Below, one piece after another: positions 50,832 to 60,467 of a DNA stretch of 64,000 nucleotides. Made by a program: the position numbers and the translations under genes. Origin of the DNA: Actinopolymorpha alba DSM 45243. Lineage in GTDB: Bacteria; Actinomycetota; Actinomycetes; Propionibacteriales; Actinopolymorphaceae. Where the stretch lies: the NCBI RefSeq assembly GCF_000373925.1, contig NZ_KB892758.1, forward strand, positions 1-64,000, in the 5' to 3' direction. How positions within the stretch are numbered: the stretch's first letter is position 1; the number at the start of each line of letters is the position of its first letter. The notes beneath the pieces were generated by a model that did not search any database, was not told the DNA's origin, and saw nothing but the letters and a program-made list of their open reading frames with translations.

Positions 50832-52031
50832 ATGTCCCGGATCGTCTTGCGCAACGTCCGTCCTTGGGGTGGGGATGCCAGCGACATCCATGTCGACAAC
50901 GGTTCGATCGTGGCGGTCGAGCGGGCGTCCGCTACGACTGTGGCCCAGGCCCCGGACGTCCGCGGTGAGGTGGTCGACGGCCGTGGCCTGCTCGCGATTC
51001 CGTCGTTCGTGAACGCCCACGCGCACCTGGACAAGTCCTGGTGGGGCAAACCGTGGGTGTCCTACGCCGGCGAGTCCGGCACGCAGGGCCGGATCGCCCA
51101 CGAGCGCGCCCACCGCGGCGAACTCGGCATTCCCGACCTCGAGAGCACGGTCGCCCTGGTGCGCGAGCTCGTCCGGACCGGTACGACGGCGTTCCGCAGC
51201 CATGTGGACGTTGACCTGGGCGTCGGTCTGGACGGCATCCAGGTCGTACGCGAGGCCGTCGCGGCCGTTGATCCGGGCCTCGCGCTCACGGTGGTGGCGT
51301 TCCCGCAGGACGGTGTGCTGCGTCGCCCGGGCGTGCTCGACCTGCTCGACCGGGCGGCGGCCGAGGGCGCCGACCTGGTCGGCGGGCTCGATCCCGCGTC
51401 GATCGACCGCGACCCGGTGGGCCAACTCGACGCGCTGTTCGACCTCGCGGAGCGGCGAGGCGTCGGGCTCGACATCCACCTGCATGACTCCGGGGAGCTT
51501 GGCGCGTTCCAGTTCGAGCTGATCGTTGAGCGCACGAAGGCGACCGGCATGTCCGGGCGGGTCACCATCGCGCACGGGTTCGCCTTGGGCGATGTCCCAC
51601 CGGCCCGGCAACGGGACCTGGTGGAACGACTGGCTGACGCCGGAGTCTCGCTCACCACTGTCGCGCCGATCACGGCGTCCCCGCTTCCCCTCGACATGCT
51701 TCGGAACGCCGGTGTTCCGGTCGGCCTCGGCACCGACGGGATCCGCGACCTGTGGGGGCCCTTCGGCGACGGCGACATGCTGCGACTCGCGGGGACGCTG
51801 GCTCGACTCTCCGGGTGGCGGTACGACGAGGACCTCCGCTCGGCAGTGGAGATTGCCACGTGCGCGGGCGCCGGGTTCGTCGGCCGGACCGCTCACGACC
51901 TCGCGCCGGGTGCCCCGGCCGACATGGTCCTCCTCGACGCGGAGAACCTCCAGGACGCCGTGACCCGCGCGCCCTCGCGCGACACGGTGATCGTCGGCGG
52001 ACGGGTGGTCGTGGGCCCCGGCGCCCGATGA
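50832..52031 (+). CDS. Amidohydrolase family protein (cytosine deaminase-like)
   Basis: The 399-residue protein has the amidohydrolase TIM barrel with composite beta domain. Metal-ligand motifs are FVNAHAHLDKSWWG (about 58-71), LDIHLHDSGE, VTIAHGFAL and LGTDGIRDLWGP. They resemble cytosine deaminase and N-isopropylammelide-type deaminases, in which HAHLDK, the GxxxH pair and a GTD Asp bind one metal. FRSHVDVD supports this branch. It hydrolyses an amine or amide on a heterocycle or similar in the cytosol. The ATG at 50832 is preceded by AGAGGAGG. The divergent GntR/FCD gene probably controls it. Confidence 0.85.
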   Translation: MSRIVLRNVRPWGGDASDIHVDNGSIVAVERASATTVAQAPDVRGEVVDGRGLLAIPSFVNAHAHLDKSWWGKPWVSYAGESGTQGRIAHERAHRGELGIPDLESTVALVRELVRTGTTAFRSHVDVDLGVGLDGIQVVREAVAAVDPGLALTVVAFPQDGVLRRPGVLDLLDRAAAEGADLVGGLDPASIDRDPVGQLDALFDLAERRGVGLDIHLHDSGELGAFQFELIVERTKATGMSGRVTIAHGFALGDVPPARQRDLVERLADAGVSLTTVAPITASPLPLDMLRNAGVPVGLGTDGIRDLWGPFGDGDMLRLAGTLARLSGWRYDEDLRSAVEIATCAGAGFVGRTAHDLAPGAPADMVLLDAENLQDAVTRAPSRDTVIVGGRVVVGPGAR

Positions 52032-52092
52032 GGCGGGCCGGGTCGCCCCGGTCGTCCGCGGCTAGCACGCGGGTGTTCTCTTCGCTGCTGCG

Positions 52093-53046
52093 TTATCCGT
52101 CGTTCCGGCTCACCTGGGCCGCGACTGCGTGGCCGCCGGCGACTGCACCGCCGGCCACGCCTTCGACGAGGTACCGCTGCGCAAGTACGAAGACGCAGAC
52201 TACCGGCGCGGCGACGATGATGATGCCCGCTGAGATGAGTGGCCAGTTCTGGACGTTCTCGCCGAGGAAGGAGTAGAGGCCCCTGGTGACTGGCCAGAGG
52301 TCTTCGTCGGCGAGCATGACCAGGGGAAGGATCATGTTGTTCCATGCCGCAACGAATCCGAAGACGCCGAAGGCCGCCAACGCCGGCTTCATCTCCGGGA
52401 TGATGATCGTCAATATGAACCGGACGTACCCGCAGCCGTCCATTGCCGCTGCCTCGTCGCGTTCTCGTGGGATCGTCCTGATGTAACCGACGAAGAAGAA
52501 GAAGCCCGCACCCACGAGGCTGTTCATTACGACGTACCCCATCATCGAGTTGTACAAGCCGAGCGCTTGGGCCTCGATGAATAGCGGGATCAACCCGACA
52601 GGGAGGAATCCGGAGAAGACGAAGAGTCCATAGAGGAGGTTTGTCTGCTTAAAGTATCCGCGGGCGATTGGGAAGGCGAGGAACACGCCGAGGAGGATAC
52701 TGATAGCTGTCGGCATGCTGGCATAGACAAGGCTGTTGACCAGTTGCCGGGCGAACTCCCCTTGCTGCCATGCGTCACTGAAGTTGGTCGCCGTCCATCC
52801 CGACGGAAGACCGGTTGGGTTCCGCAGGAACTCCGTGTAGGGCTTGAATGCCTGGACCGCCAGATAGACGAGGGGCAGCGCGAAAATCCCTGCGCTCAAC
52901 AGGATATACGCGCCATGGCGACTGAGAACCTGCAGGATGGAGCGTCCCGTACCGACCACCTTCGTCGCTCTTCCCGAATCGCTCCAAGGTGGAGTACCCA
53001 TTCCAGGCTGCCCTCGGTCCAGACCCTTGGTGAGCTGGTTGCTCAC
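52093..53046 (-). CDS. Carbohydrate ABC transporter permease (MalG type)
   Basis: The 317-residue permease has about six helices and the EAA loop RDEAAAMDGCGYVRFILTII (about 198-217), which docks the ATPase. It is the second membrane subunit of a CUT1-type importer. The GTG start overlaps the upstream MalF stop as GTGA. No ATPase gene is in the operon, as is common in actinobacteria where a shared MsiK-like ATPase energises many such importers. It has a long cytoplasmic N-terminus of about 40 residues. The operon is under the LacI operator at 56704. Confidence 0.92.
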   Translation of the reverse strand: MSNQLTKGLDRGQPGMGTPPWSDSGRATKVVGTGRSILQVLSRHGAYILLSAGIFALPLVYLAVQAFKPYTEFLRNPTGLPSGWTATNFSDAWQQGEFARQLVNSLVYASMPTAISILLGVFLAFPIARGYFKQTNLLYGLFVFSGFLPVGLIPLFIEAQALGLYNSMMGYVVMNSLVGAGFFFFVGYIRTIPRERDEAAAMDGCGYVRFILTIIIPEMKPALAAFGVFGFVAAWNNMILPLVMLADEDLWPVTRGLYSFLGENVQNWPLISAGIIIVAAPVVCVFVLAQRYLVEGVAGGAVAGGHAVAAQVSRNDG

Positions 53047-53951
53047 AGGGTCACCTCCCGGCGTCGCAGTGCAAGCAACAGGCCTCCACCGATCAGCAAG
53101 GTCAGAAAGAACTGCACGATCGCGATCATCGACCCGTATCCCAGTTGGCTACTCGTGCCAAAGGCTGAGGTGAACATGTAGACGCCGAGCGTCTTGGTCC
53201 CGAAGTTGCCTTCGGTCAGGACGAGTACCAGCGCGAACTCACCGAGCGCAGCCATTGAGGTGAGGAAGACGCACACCGTCGTTGCCGGCGCGAGTAGCGG
53301 CCACGTGATGTGCCTGAAGGTGCGGAACCGGCCGGCTCCGTCCACGGAAGCGGCCTCGTACGACTCGCGGGGGATCGCCCTCAGCCCGGCGATGAAGATG
53401 ATCATCCCATAGCCGCATCCCATCCAGATGGTGATTCCCATGATCAGGAACAGCGAGATCCTGCCGGATCCGAGAAAGGCCGACTCGATGCCGAATGCGT
53501 TACGGAACAGTTCCCCTACGGGCCCCGATACTGGGTCGAGGAGCAGCGAAAACATCCCGCCTACGATCGGAACGCTCAGGATGCCGGGGAGGAAGATGAT
53601 CGCTCGGTAGAAGGTGAACGACCGGCCGCGGCGCTGGAAAATGAGAGCGAGGCCGAGTGACAAGGCTGTCTGGACGACGGTGACGCCCACGGCGAACTTC
53701 ACCGTCGTCCATATAGCGCCGGCGACGTTGGACAGGAGACTGCTAGTCGCTGCCGCATAGTTACAGAGGCCGCAGACATTTAGCGGGGTACCAGGAACCC
53801 CTGAGTACTGCGTGAAGGAGTAGAAGAAGGTCGCGACCGACGGATAGAGCCCGAACATCGTCCATCCGATGGTCGGCACTGCGATGCTCAGCCATGGTAT
53901 CCATGCTCGCGTCCGCCTTGTCCCGAAGGGACAGGAGTTTGAGCTTGCCAT
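53043..53951 (-). CDS. Carbohydrate ABC transporter permease (MalF/UgpA type)
   Basis: The 302-residue permease has six helices and the EAA loop PRESYEAASVDGAGRFRTFR (about 194-213). It pairs with the MalG-type subunit. The ATG at 53951, with GGAAGG upstream, lies five bases after the binding-protein stop; an in-frame start at 54008 inside the binding-protein gene is less likely. The first helix is IPWLSIAVPTIGWTMFGLYP. It belongs to the LacI-controlled operon. Confidence 0.92.
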   Translation of the reverse strand: MASSNSCPFGTRRTRAWIPWLSIAVPTIGWTMFGLYPSVATFFYSFTQYSGVPGTPLNVCGLCNYAAATSSLLSNVAGAIWTTVKFAVGVTVVQTALSLGLALIFQRRGRSFTFYRAIIFLPGILSVPIVGGMFSLLLDPVSGPVGELFRNAFGIESAFLGSGRISLFLIMGITIWMGCGYGMIIFIAGLRAIPRESYEAASVDGAGRFRTFRHITWPLLAPATTVCVFLTSMAALGEFALVLVLTEGNFGTKTLGVYMFTSAFGTSSQLGYGSMIAIVQFFLTLLIGGGLLLALRRREVTL

Positions 53952-53955
53952 CCGA

Positions 53956-55329
53956 CTATGCCTTCCGGGCCTTCGCGTAGGCATCCGCTGCCTGACGCAG
54001 CTCGTCATTCACGCTCGTCTTGCCTATGGGCACCATGTCTCCGAGGACCGGTCCGCCCGCCTCGGGTGCGGCACCGGTCGGAATCCATGGACCGGGAATG
54101 TTCAGGCAGGCGCCCTCCTGATGCTCGTTCAGCCAGTCCATCCATGGCACCTCGTTGGTCGTCACGCCGGGCTGTGTCGAGTTGGAACCGGTCGCGGTCA
54201 GCCACTGCTTGTAGTTGTCCTCGCGGGAGAAGAACTCCAGCCACTTCATGGCGAGGTCCTTGTTGGGCGCCGATGTCGGAACGACCCACGACAGGTCCGG
54301 ATTGAGCACGACCCGATTGACTGCTGCGTCGTTGCTCGAGGGCATCGTGAAGAAGCCGAGATCGAGCTTGGGGTTGGCCTTAACGATGGTGGCCGCGTCG
54401 AACGTTCCATCGATGAGGAACGGGAAGTCGTCCTCCTTCACCGCCCAAACTCCCGGCGCTGTCAGAGCGGACACGCCAGAGGCGTTGCTCTGGGTGTACT
54501 GCATGACCTTCAGGTACTTGGCCGCCACCTCGTGGTGCAAGGGATCGTTCCAGGTCACCGTGCCCTGCCAGAACGCCTCGGCCCGTGCCGCACCGACCTC
54601 CGCGGCGCTCTCGGCCGGTTTTCCTGCCATCAACGTCTGGGTCAGAATGCCGTGCCAGATGAACGCCTGGTATCCGTCCTTGGCGGCAAGGAAGACCGGA
54701 GTTACGCCCTTCGACTTCAGCGTGTCGAACGCCTGGATCAGCTCGTCCCAGGTAGACGGCAGCGCAACGTTGTGCTTCTCCAGGAGCGCCTTCTTGTAGA
54801 ACAAGCCTCCGTAGGCGGGATACTGAGCGGCCATGAGCGCGTACTGGCCGCCTTCGTAGCCGAACGCGTACTGCTGCTGCGACTTGTCGTACCGCTTCAT
54901 GAACCCGGCGTCCTTGAGATCAACAGCCTTACCCGCAGCAACCAGTGCGGCGAAGCCACCCGGCTTCTGCTTGGTGTACTTGGGTGGGAACGCCGAGGGA
55001 GTCAGCGGGAACTGGGCGATGATGTCGACCGACTTCGCCGCCAGCTGGCTGTTGACGAGTGCGCCATAGGCGTTGTTCGGGTTCGGTGCGTGGCGCATCG
55101 TAACCGTGACGCCTGGGTTCTCCTTTTCGAACGCGGCGTTGATCTTCTTGGTCACCTCCACCGCGGGCACGTTCGTCCACTGCACAATGACCAGATTGCG
55201 CTTGGCCTTCGTGGTCGGCGCGGTCTGCTCGCCGACCGTACAGGCGGCGAGTGACGAGCCGCCGACGGCGGCAGCGGCCAGCCCCAGCCCTCCACGGAGG
55301 ACTGCCCTTCTGTCCATGCCTCGGTTCAT
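53956..55329 (-). CDS. Extracellular solute-binding protein family 1 (sugar-binding lipoprotein)
   Basis: The 457-residue precursor has a Tat-like signal (DRRAVLRGGLGLAAAAVGGS) with lipobox SLAAC at about residue 30. The mature protein fits SBP_bac_1: VIVQWTNVPAVEVTKKINAA, AQYPAYGGLFYKKALLEKHN and PSTWDELIQAFDTLKSKGVT. The C-terminal lobe has DLAMKWLEFFSREDNYKQWL. It binds an oligosaccharide or glycoside outside the membrane and passes it to the two permeases. Its start overlaps the upstream SGNH hydrolase stop as ATGA, so hydrolase, binding protein and permeases are translationally coupled. Confidence 0.93.
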   Translation of the reverse strand: MNRGMDRRAVLRGGLGLAAAAVGGSSLAACTVGEQTAPTTKAKRNLVIVQWTNVPAVEVTKKINAAFEKENPGVTVTMRHAPNPNNAYGALVNSQLAAKSVDIIAQFPLTPSAFPPKYTKQKPGGFAALVAAGKAVDLKDAGFMKRYDKSQQQYAFGYEGGQYALMAAQYPAYGGLFYKKALLEKHNVALPSTWDELIQAFDTLKSKGVTPVFLAAKDGYQAFIWHGILTQTLMAGKPAESAAEVGAARAEAFWQGTVTWNDPLHHEVAAKYLKVMQYTQSNASGVSALTAPGVWAVKEDDFPFLIDGTFDAATIVKANPKLDLGFFTMPSSNDAAVNRVVLNPDLSWVVPTSAPNKDLAMKWLEFFSREDNYKQWLTATGSNSTQPGVTTNEVPWMDWLNEHQEGACLNIPGPWIPTGAAPEAGGPVLGDMVPIGKTSVNDELRQAADAYAKARKA

Positions 55330-56606
55330 GACTCGTCTCCTTCGGATCGTGGGGTGTTGCGCCCCATGCAGGCGAGAATCTCCTCGGCCGCGAGAGCGTG
55401 TCCGCGGTCGTCAGGATGGTTGATGCCGTTGTTCAGCAGGGTGTGGTATGGCACTGCCTCCAGTGCCAGGTGCTCGTAGCGTCTTGACACATCAGCAAGT
55501 GCGATCTGCTCCGAGCGACAGAAGTCGCGTAGGAACCGCGTGTACGGACGTTCGTCGGTATCCACCGCAGCGTGGTCGGATCGCATCATTGAGGCCATCG
55601 TGAAGTGAGGCGTCGTGATGAGCAGCTCCGCACCGATCGCCTCGGTTCGGGACTTCAGATCAAGGTAGAGACCGGGCCACGTCTCTGGGTCGAGCTCGGC
55701 ATCGTTGACGAACTCCACGACCACCAGATGTGGTCTCGCCTCGGCGACACGCGACCAACGACAGCCGGCCTTCTCACCTCGGCCCAGCCACTGCGCGGAG
55801 TTCGAACCGTCGACCGCCACGGTCGTGACCCGAGCGTCGGCGCCCATGGTCCGCAAGCCGTGCTCGACCAACGCGCCGTAGGACGCGCGGTCCGACGAGG
55901 CATCGCCTCCGGCGGTCACGCTGTCCCCCCAGCACACGATCCTGACCTCTTCACCGGCCCGCAGCCGGGCGCTCGTGGCCGCAAGCAGGTGTTGCTGAGG
56001 CGCTGTGACCGTCCGCGGCCCATCGCGTCGCACGAGCACCTGCACATCGCGGCCATCGCTGAAGTACGGCACGAAGATGGTCGCTACAAGCCGCGCGCCG
56101 ACGGAGCTGGTAGGGGGTCGTGGCGTGGTGAGGTGGCTCTGCCCTTCGACGATCGTGAGTCCGCCGGTCGCGGTCTCCACGACACTGTCGATGCGTAGCA
56201 GCGAGTATGCGTAGTCGACCTCGCAGGGGGAGGCGTCTGCCTCGGCCAGACCGATCGTCCCCCAGACGTCGTCGACCGCATAGTCGACGCCTGGTCGCAG
56301 CGTCCGCCCTTCGACAGAACGCACAACGAGGCTGTGCGGATCGAGCGCTCCGGGCGCCGGGATCGACGCCTGACTGCGGTGACTGGTCAGCACGCCACGC
56401 GGCGCACGGCCTGAGATCCAACGGTCGGGGACCGTGTGCGGAAGGACTGTTCGCTCGCCACGGACGAGACGCCTCTCCGCGGGTTCGACGCCATCACTCA
56501 CCAACTCACGGACGGCTTCGAGCATTGGTCGGCCGACATCCGCCTCCACGCCCCTGCGACTGTCCCTTGTACGCGATTGTCCAGGCCGCCGCTCTTCGAG
56601 TGCCAT
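55326..56606 (-). CDS. SGNH/GDSL-type esterase with N-terminal beta domain
   Basis: The 426-residue protein has an N-terminal beta-rich domain (about 60-200) and a C-terminal SGNH hydrolase. Block I is CWGDSVTAGG (Ser229), block III VEFVNDAE (Asn301), and the catalytic pair DRGH (Asp400 and His403). No signal peptide is found, so it is probably cytoplasmic, in contrast to many SGNH deacetylases. It would remove acetyl or other ester groups from an imported glycan. It heads the LacI-controlled operon and is coupled to the binding-protein gene. The ATG at 56606 has GGAGG 12 bases upstream, a long but usable spacing. Confidence 0.85.
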   Translation of the reverse strand: MALEERRPGQSRTRDSRRGVEADVGRPMLEAVRELVSDGVEPAERRLVRGERTVLPHTVPDRWISGRAPRGVLTSHRSQASIPAPGALDPHSLVVRSVEGRTLRPGVDYAVDDVWGTIGLAEADASPCEVDYAYSLLRIDSVVETATGGLTIVEGQSHLTTPRPPTSSVGARLVATIFVPYFSDGRDVQVLVRRDGPRTVTAPQQHLLAATSARLRAGEEVRIVCWGDSVTAGGDASSDRASYGALVEHGLRTMGADARVTTVAVDGSNSAQWLGRGEKAGCRWSRVAEARPHLVVVEFVNDAELDPETWPGLYLDLKSRTEAIGAELLITTPHFTMASMMRSDHAAVDTDERPYTRFLRDFCRSEQIALADVSRRYEHLALEAVPYHTLLNNGINHPDDRGHALAAEEILACMGRNTPRSEGDES

Positions 56607-56703
56607 GCTGTCGCCTGACCTCCATCGATTCGAGAAATTCGACCGACCCGGGTTGCGCACGCTCGGCACCGCCAGCTACGGCATGGCGTACGCCTACCGC
56701 CTC

Positions 56704-56754
56704 TGGAGCGCTCCAAGGCCCTGGACTTTATGATTGGCGGTGGGGCAGTGTCAA
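56704..56754 (-). promoter_or_regulatory. Promoter and LacI operator of the SGNH-ABC operon
   Basis: On the minus strand TTGACA (56754-56749) is followed after 16 bp by CATAAA (56732-56727). The palindrome TGGAGCGCTCCA (56715-56704) begins 11 bp after this -10 box, about at the transcription start. A bound LacI dimer would block initiation. The same 12-mer is found in the same place relative to the promoter in front of the DUF4838 gene. Confidence 0.75.
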
Positions 56755-56816
56755 CGGTTCGGACATACTCCCCGGGAGACCTATCCTCCAGCCGACAACG
56801 AGATTGGGGAGCTCAC

Positions 56817-57830
56817 ATGGCAGTGACCATTGAGGACGTCGCACGGCGGGCAGGCGTGTCCCGTGGGACCGTGAGCAACGTTCTCAACCGCCCCGAGGTT
56901 GTCCTGGAGGCGACCAGAGCCCGTGTGCTGGAGGCGATGCGTGACCTTGACTTCATCCCGAGCCAGCCTGCCCGGATGCTCGGAGGCCTGCGTAACCGCA
57001 GTATCGGCCTTGTCATGCACGATGTGGGCCATCCCTTCTTCGCGGAAATCGCGCGCGGTGTTGAAGACGTCGTTACCCGCGAGGACTATGTCCTCACGTT
57101 GACGAGCACCCGCGATGACGCGGAGCGCGAGCGTTCCTCGCTGCGGCTTCTGATCGCGCAGCAGGTGTCGGGGATATTGCTCATCCCGACGGCATCGGGA
57201 GCGGAGGATCTGCGGCAGGTGCGAGAGCGGGGTGTCGCGGCGGTGCTCCTGGATCACGAGGGTGGAGCGAACGAGTGCTCGGTCGCCGTCGATGACATCC
57301 GCGGCGGGATAGCGGCAACCCAGCACCTGCTCGGCCTCGGGCACCGCCGGCTGGCTTTCGTGGGAGGCCCAACGCGTGGCCGGCAGCATTCCGATCGACT
57401 CAGCGGTATGCGATCCGCCCTGGCTTCGTCTGGCGGTCGCGGGCGACCGGCAGTTCACGTTGTCGCCGTGCCGGCGGATACGATTGCCTGCGGTGAAGAG
57501 GCGGCCAGGACACTGCTAGGTAGCAGCGCGAGGCGTCCCCTACCCACCGGGATCTTATGCGGCAACGACCTGCTGGCGATCGGGCTGATGCGTGGCCTGA
57601 GCTCAGCTGGCGTCAGCGTTCCGGATGACGTGGCGGTTGTCGGCTACGACGACATCGAGTTGGCGACCCTGGTGGGCACGCCGATCACCTCGATCCGGCA
57701 ACCGATGTACGAAATGGGCCACACCGCCGCCGAGTTGTTGCTCAGCGAGATTCACGACCGAAACCACACTCACCGCAACGTACGGTTCGTACCGGAGCTG
57801 GTCGTTCGCGAATCGACTGTGAGGCCATAA
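56817..57830 (+). CDS. LacI family transcriptional regulator
   Basis: The 337-residue repressor has the LacI HTH (VTIEDVARRAGVSRGTVSNV, residues 3-22, then hinge helix QPARMLGGLRNRSIGLVM) and a periplasmic-binding-like effector domain with AFVGGP and GYDDIELATLVGTPITSIRQ. Recognition-helix residues fit a GAGCGCTC core site. The ATG at 56817 is chosen as family similarity starts there. It stands between the two operators at 56704 and 57900, divergent from the ABC operon and upstream of the DUF4838 gene, and very likely controls both and possibly itself. The inducer should be the imported sugar or a product of it. Confidence 0.94.
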   Translation: MAVTIEDVARRAGVSRGTVSNVLNRPEVVLEATRARVLEAMRDLDFIPSQPARMLGGLRNRSIGLVMHDVGHPFFAEIARGVEDVVTREDYVLTLTSTRDDAERERSSLRLLIAQQVSGILLIPTASGAEDLRQVRERGVAAVLLDHEGGANECSVAVDDIRGGIAATQHLLGLGHRRLAFVGGPTRGRQHSDRLSGMRSALASSGGRGRPAVHVVAVPADTIACGEEAARTLLGSSARRPLPTGILCGNDLLAIGLMRGLSSAGVSVPDDVAVVGYDDIELATLVGTPITSIRQPMYEMGHTAAELLLSEIHDRNHTHRNVRFVPELVVRESTVRP

Positions 57831-57857
57831 GCGGCCGGCCAAGGACCTGACAGCTGC

Positions 57858-57911
57858 TTGACACCGCTATGACGTAAACCTAGCTTGAGGCGGAGACGTT
57901 GGAGCGCTCCA
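57858..57911 (+). promoter_or_regulatory. Promoter and LacI operator of the DUF4838 gene
   Basis: TTGACA (57858-57863) is followed after 17 bp by TAGCTT (57881-57886, weak -10). The palindrome TGGAGCGCTCCA (57900-57911) starts 13 bp beyond. This is the same 12-mer and nearly the same geometry as in front of the ABC operon, so one LacI controls both. Confidence 0.7.
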
Positions 57912-57993
57912 GTCCTTATCGCATCAACCAAGCCTCATGTCGGCGACGTTCTTTCACTGTCGGCGCAACTCCACATAGTGGAGGGAGATGTCA

Positions 57994-60297
57994 ATGAACA
58001 GCAGACCAGGTAAATCGGCGCCACGCCCCAGCCGCAGGACCGTCCTGGCTGGTTCTGGCGCGGGGCTCGTCGGTTTGGCGCAGGTCGCGTTGGCCGGGCG
58101 AGCGTCGGCAGAAGGTGCACGAATCCATTTGGCCGACGGCGGGCAGACTCGTTACCAGGTGTACTGCGGTGCCGGCGAGGATGCGACGGTGCGGCATGCT
58201 GCGAACGAGCTCGCGTCGTATCTGGAGTCGATCACATCGGCCAGGTTCCCTGTCGTGGTCGCCGACCAGCCGCCGACAAGTAGGCATCTGTTGGTGGTGG
58301 GGAGAAACAATCCGCTGACCGCGCGACTTGGCCAGGTCGTCGAGGAGGCCCGGCTCGGCGAGGACGGTTTTGTGCTGCGTACTGCCGGGGACACGGTGTT
58401 TGTCGCCGGTGGAAATTCCCGGGGAACCCTCTACGGCGTCTACTGGGTGCTGGACCGGGTGCTCGGTGTCCGGTGGTTCGCCGCCGACTACACCCACATT
58501 CCCCACGAACGCACTCTTCACGTCCCACGGGCGAGCTTGACCGGGGACCACGTGCCACGGTTTCGCTATCGGCAGGTGTACGCGGGCGACGCCGCGGATC
58601 CGGCGTACCGTCACCACAACTTGCTGAACGGAAACCGCGGCTTTGAGGACACCCCGGTGCCAGCGCACCTCGACACCTGGTCGACGTACTGGCCGGCCGA
58701 TCCGTTCGGCGGGAACTGGCGGGAGATGGTGCCCGACCAGAGCCTGTGGTACGGGGGGCAGATCCTGGCCATGGATCCGCGTACCCGCGAACTGGCGACC
58801 GAGAATCTGGTGAAGAAGCTCCAGGAGCGGATCGCGGCGGGACTTGACCCGTCGTGGGGTTTCGAGCAGATGGACGCCGACTGGCAACCCGATCCCGCGA
58901 GCAGGGAGTTCGCCGATCGTCATGGAGGCGCACTGTCGGCGGCGGTGGTCGACCTGGCCAACGACGTCGCGGCGCGCGTGCGTCGGCGGATTCCGGACGC
59001 GCGGCTGAGCACGCAGGCGTACTGGTTCAGCTTCACTCCGCCGACCGGGATCCGGGTGGGCGAGGGGGTCGTCATGACTGTCGCCCCGATCCAGGCGAAC
59101 TTCGCTCACTCGCTCTTCACCGACGACAACGTTGAGATCGGCAAGGCCATCGAGGCGTGGTGCGGTGTCGCCGACCAGATCGTCCTCTGGGACTACATCA
59201 TCGACTTCGCCTGCTACATCCAACCGTTCCCGGACTACTGGGCGGTCGGTGAGGGCATCAAGACGCTGGCCCGGTATCCGCAGGTCGGTGGATATTTCGG
59301 CGAGCACGCCTACAACGCGGTCGGGGCAGAACTGGTCCAGCTGCGCACCTGGGTCCTCGGGCGGCTCTGCTGGGACCCGACGCTGGACCCGGACGCGTTG
59401 ATCCGGGAGTTCTTGCGCGGCTACTACGGCGCCGCCGCCCAGCCGATCTACCGCTACCTGCGGCTGCTCCAGCAGTCGGTCGAAGACACAAAGACGCGGT
59501 TGACGTTCGCCGCGTCGGTGAACTCGCCGTACCTCAACTTCGACACCATGCTGGCGGCCGATGAGCTGATGGCACGGGCCGAGTCGCTCGTCCAGAACAA
59601 GCCGGACCTCCGCCGGCACGTCCAGGCGGTACGCCTCGGAGTGGACTACGTCATCTCGATGCGTAGCGCGGAGTACGAACGGATCGCGCGGGAACGCGGC
59701 ATGGACTGGAGTCCAGACTGGGAGAACCGGCTCGACCGGCTCGAGGAGGAGATGCGCGCTGCCGGCCTCACCCGCTACAGCGAGGGTGGTGGCACGCCGG
59801 AGCAACTGATGCGGCAGTTGCGCATCGCCTCCGCCTCGGCGACGCCGCCGGGGAGGGTTGCCGGCCTGCCGCCGGGGGACTGGGTGGACTACCAGGAGCC
59901 GGCGCTCAAGCTGTACCCGCCGGTGACCACGATCCTCGACGACCCGAACGCCTCCAACGGTTACACCGTACGGATGCCAGGCAACCGGCCCGACTGGGGC
60001 GTCCAGCTTCCACTCGCCGCCCTGCCCACCACCGGCACCTGGAAGCTCTACATGTCGGTGCGTGCCGACACCGGAACCGCCGCACCCGACGCCACCGCCA
60101 TGGTCGCCGGAGTATGGCCACCCTTCGGCAACGAGCGGGCCATCAAAGCCTCCGACGTCAGCGACGGCGCCTACCACGAACTCGAGTTTCCCGGCACTTA
60201 CCAGCACGACGCCGACAGGTACGCCTGGATCGCGCCGCCCAACTCGGCAGACATCTCCTTCGTCTACGTCGACCGCATCTTCGCGGTGAGAGTGTGA
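57994..60297 (+). CDS. Tat-exported GH67N-like/DUF4838 glycan-active protein
   Basis: The 767-residue protein has a twin-arginine signal (SRRTVLAGSGAGLVGLAQVA). An alpha-glucuronidase N-like domain follows (about 50-165, with HAANELASYLESITSARFPV and YGVYWVLDRVLGVRWFAAD). A DUF4838 TIM-barrel-like domain occupies about 230-500 (GFEQMDADW, YWFSF, VVLWDYIIDF-like strands). The rest is a helical region and a C-terminal beta domain of about 150 residues like a carbohydrate-binding module. DUF4838 proteins are distant relatives of GH67/GH20-type hydrolases and their activity is mostly unknown. GGAGGG upstream favours the second ATG of ATGTCAATG. The LacI operator precedes it. Confidence 0.87.
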   Translation: MNSRPGKSAPRPSRRTVLAGSGAGLVGLAQVALAGRASAEGARIHLADGGQTRYQVYCGAGEDATVRHAANELASYLESITSARFPVVVADQPPTSRHLLVVGRNNPLTARLGQVVEEARLGEDGFVLRTAGDTVFVAGGNSRGTLYGVYWVLDRVLGVRWFAADYTHIPHERTLHVPRASLTGDHVPRFRYRQVYAGDAADPAYRHHNLLNGNRGFEDTPVPAHLDTWSTYWPADPFGGNWREMVPDQSLWYGGQILAMDPRTRELATENLVKKLQERIAAGLDPSWGFEQMDADWQPDPASREFADRHGGALSAAVVDLANDVAARVRRRIPDARLSTQAYWFSFTPPTGIRVGEGVVMTVAPIQANFAHSLFTDDNVEIGKAIEAWCGVADQIVLWDYIIDFACYIQPFPDYWAVGEGIKTLARYPQVGGYFGEHAYNAVGAELVQLRTWVLGRLCWDPTLDPDALIREFLRGYYGAAAQPIYRYLRLLQQSVEDTKTRLTFAASVNSPYLNFDTMLAADELMARAESLVQNKPDLRRHVQAVRLGVDYVISMRSAEYERIARERGMDWSPDWENRLDRLEEEMRAAGLTRYSEGGGTPEQLMRQLRIASASATPPGRVAGLPPGDWVDYQEPALKLYPPVTTILDDPNASNGYTVRMPGNRPDWGVQLPLAALPTTGTWKLYMSVRADTGTAAPDATAMVAGVWPPFGNERAIKASDVSDGAYHELEFPGTYQHDADRYAWIAPPNSADISFVYVDRIFAVRV

Positions 60298-60467
60298 TGC
60301 AGCGGCACAGTTGTGACCGTTGATGGCAGTCCGCGGATATCCCCGTGGCGCACGTCAAATTCCCGGAACTATCGGTCTCGCGGTGTGCAGAAGCCCTGCT
60401 CCGTAGGAGAGATCGATGGCAACTCCGTCAACGCCAGACGGACAGGAAGCCGAAAGCTGGAGGAGCA

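Noticed and set aside
57991..60207. 738-codon open frame antisense to the DUF4838 gene
   Set aside because: Codon-position GC makes the antisense frame open; there is no family similarity and the plus-strand gene has a Tat signal, known domains and a ribosome binding site.
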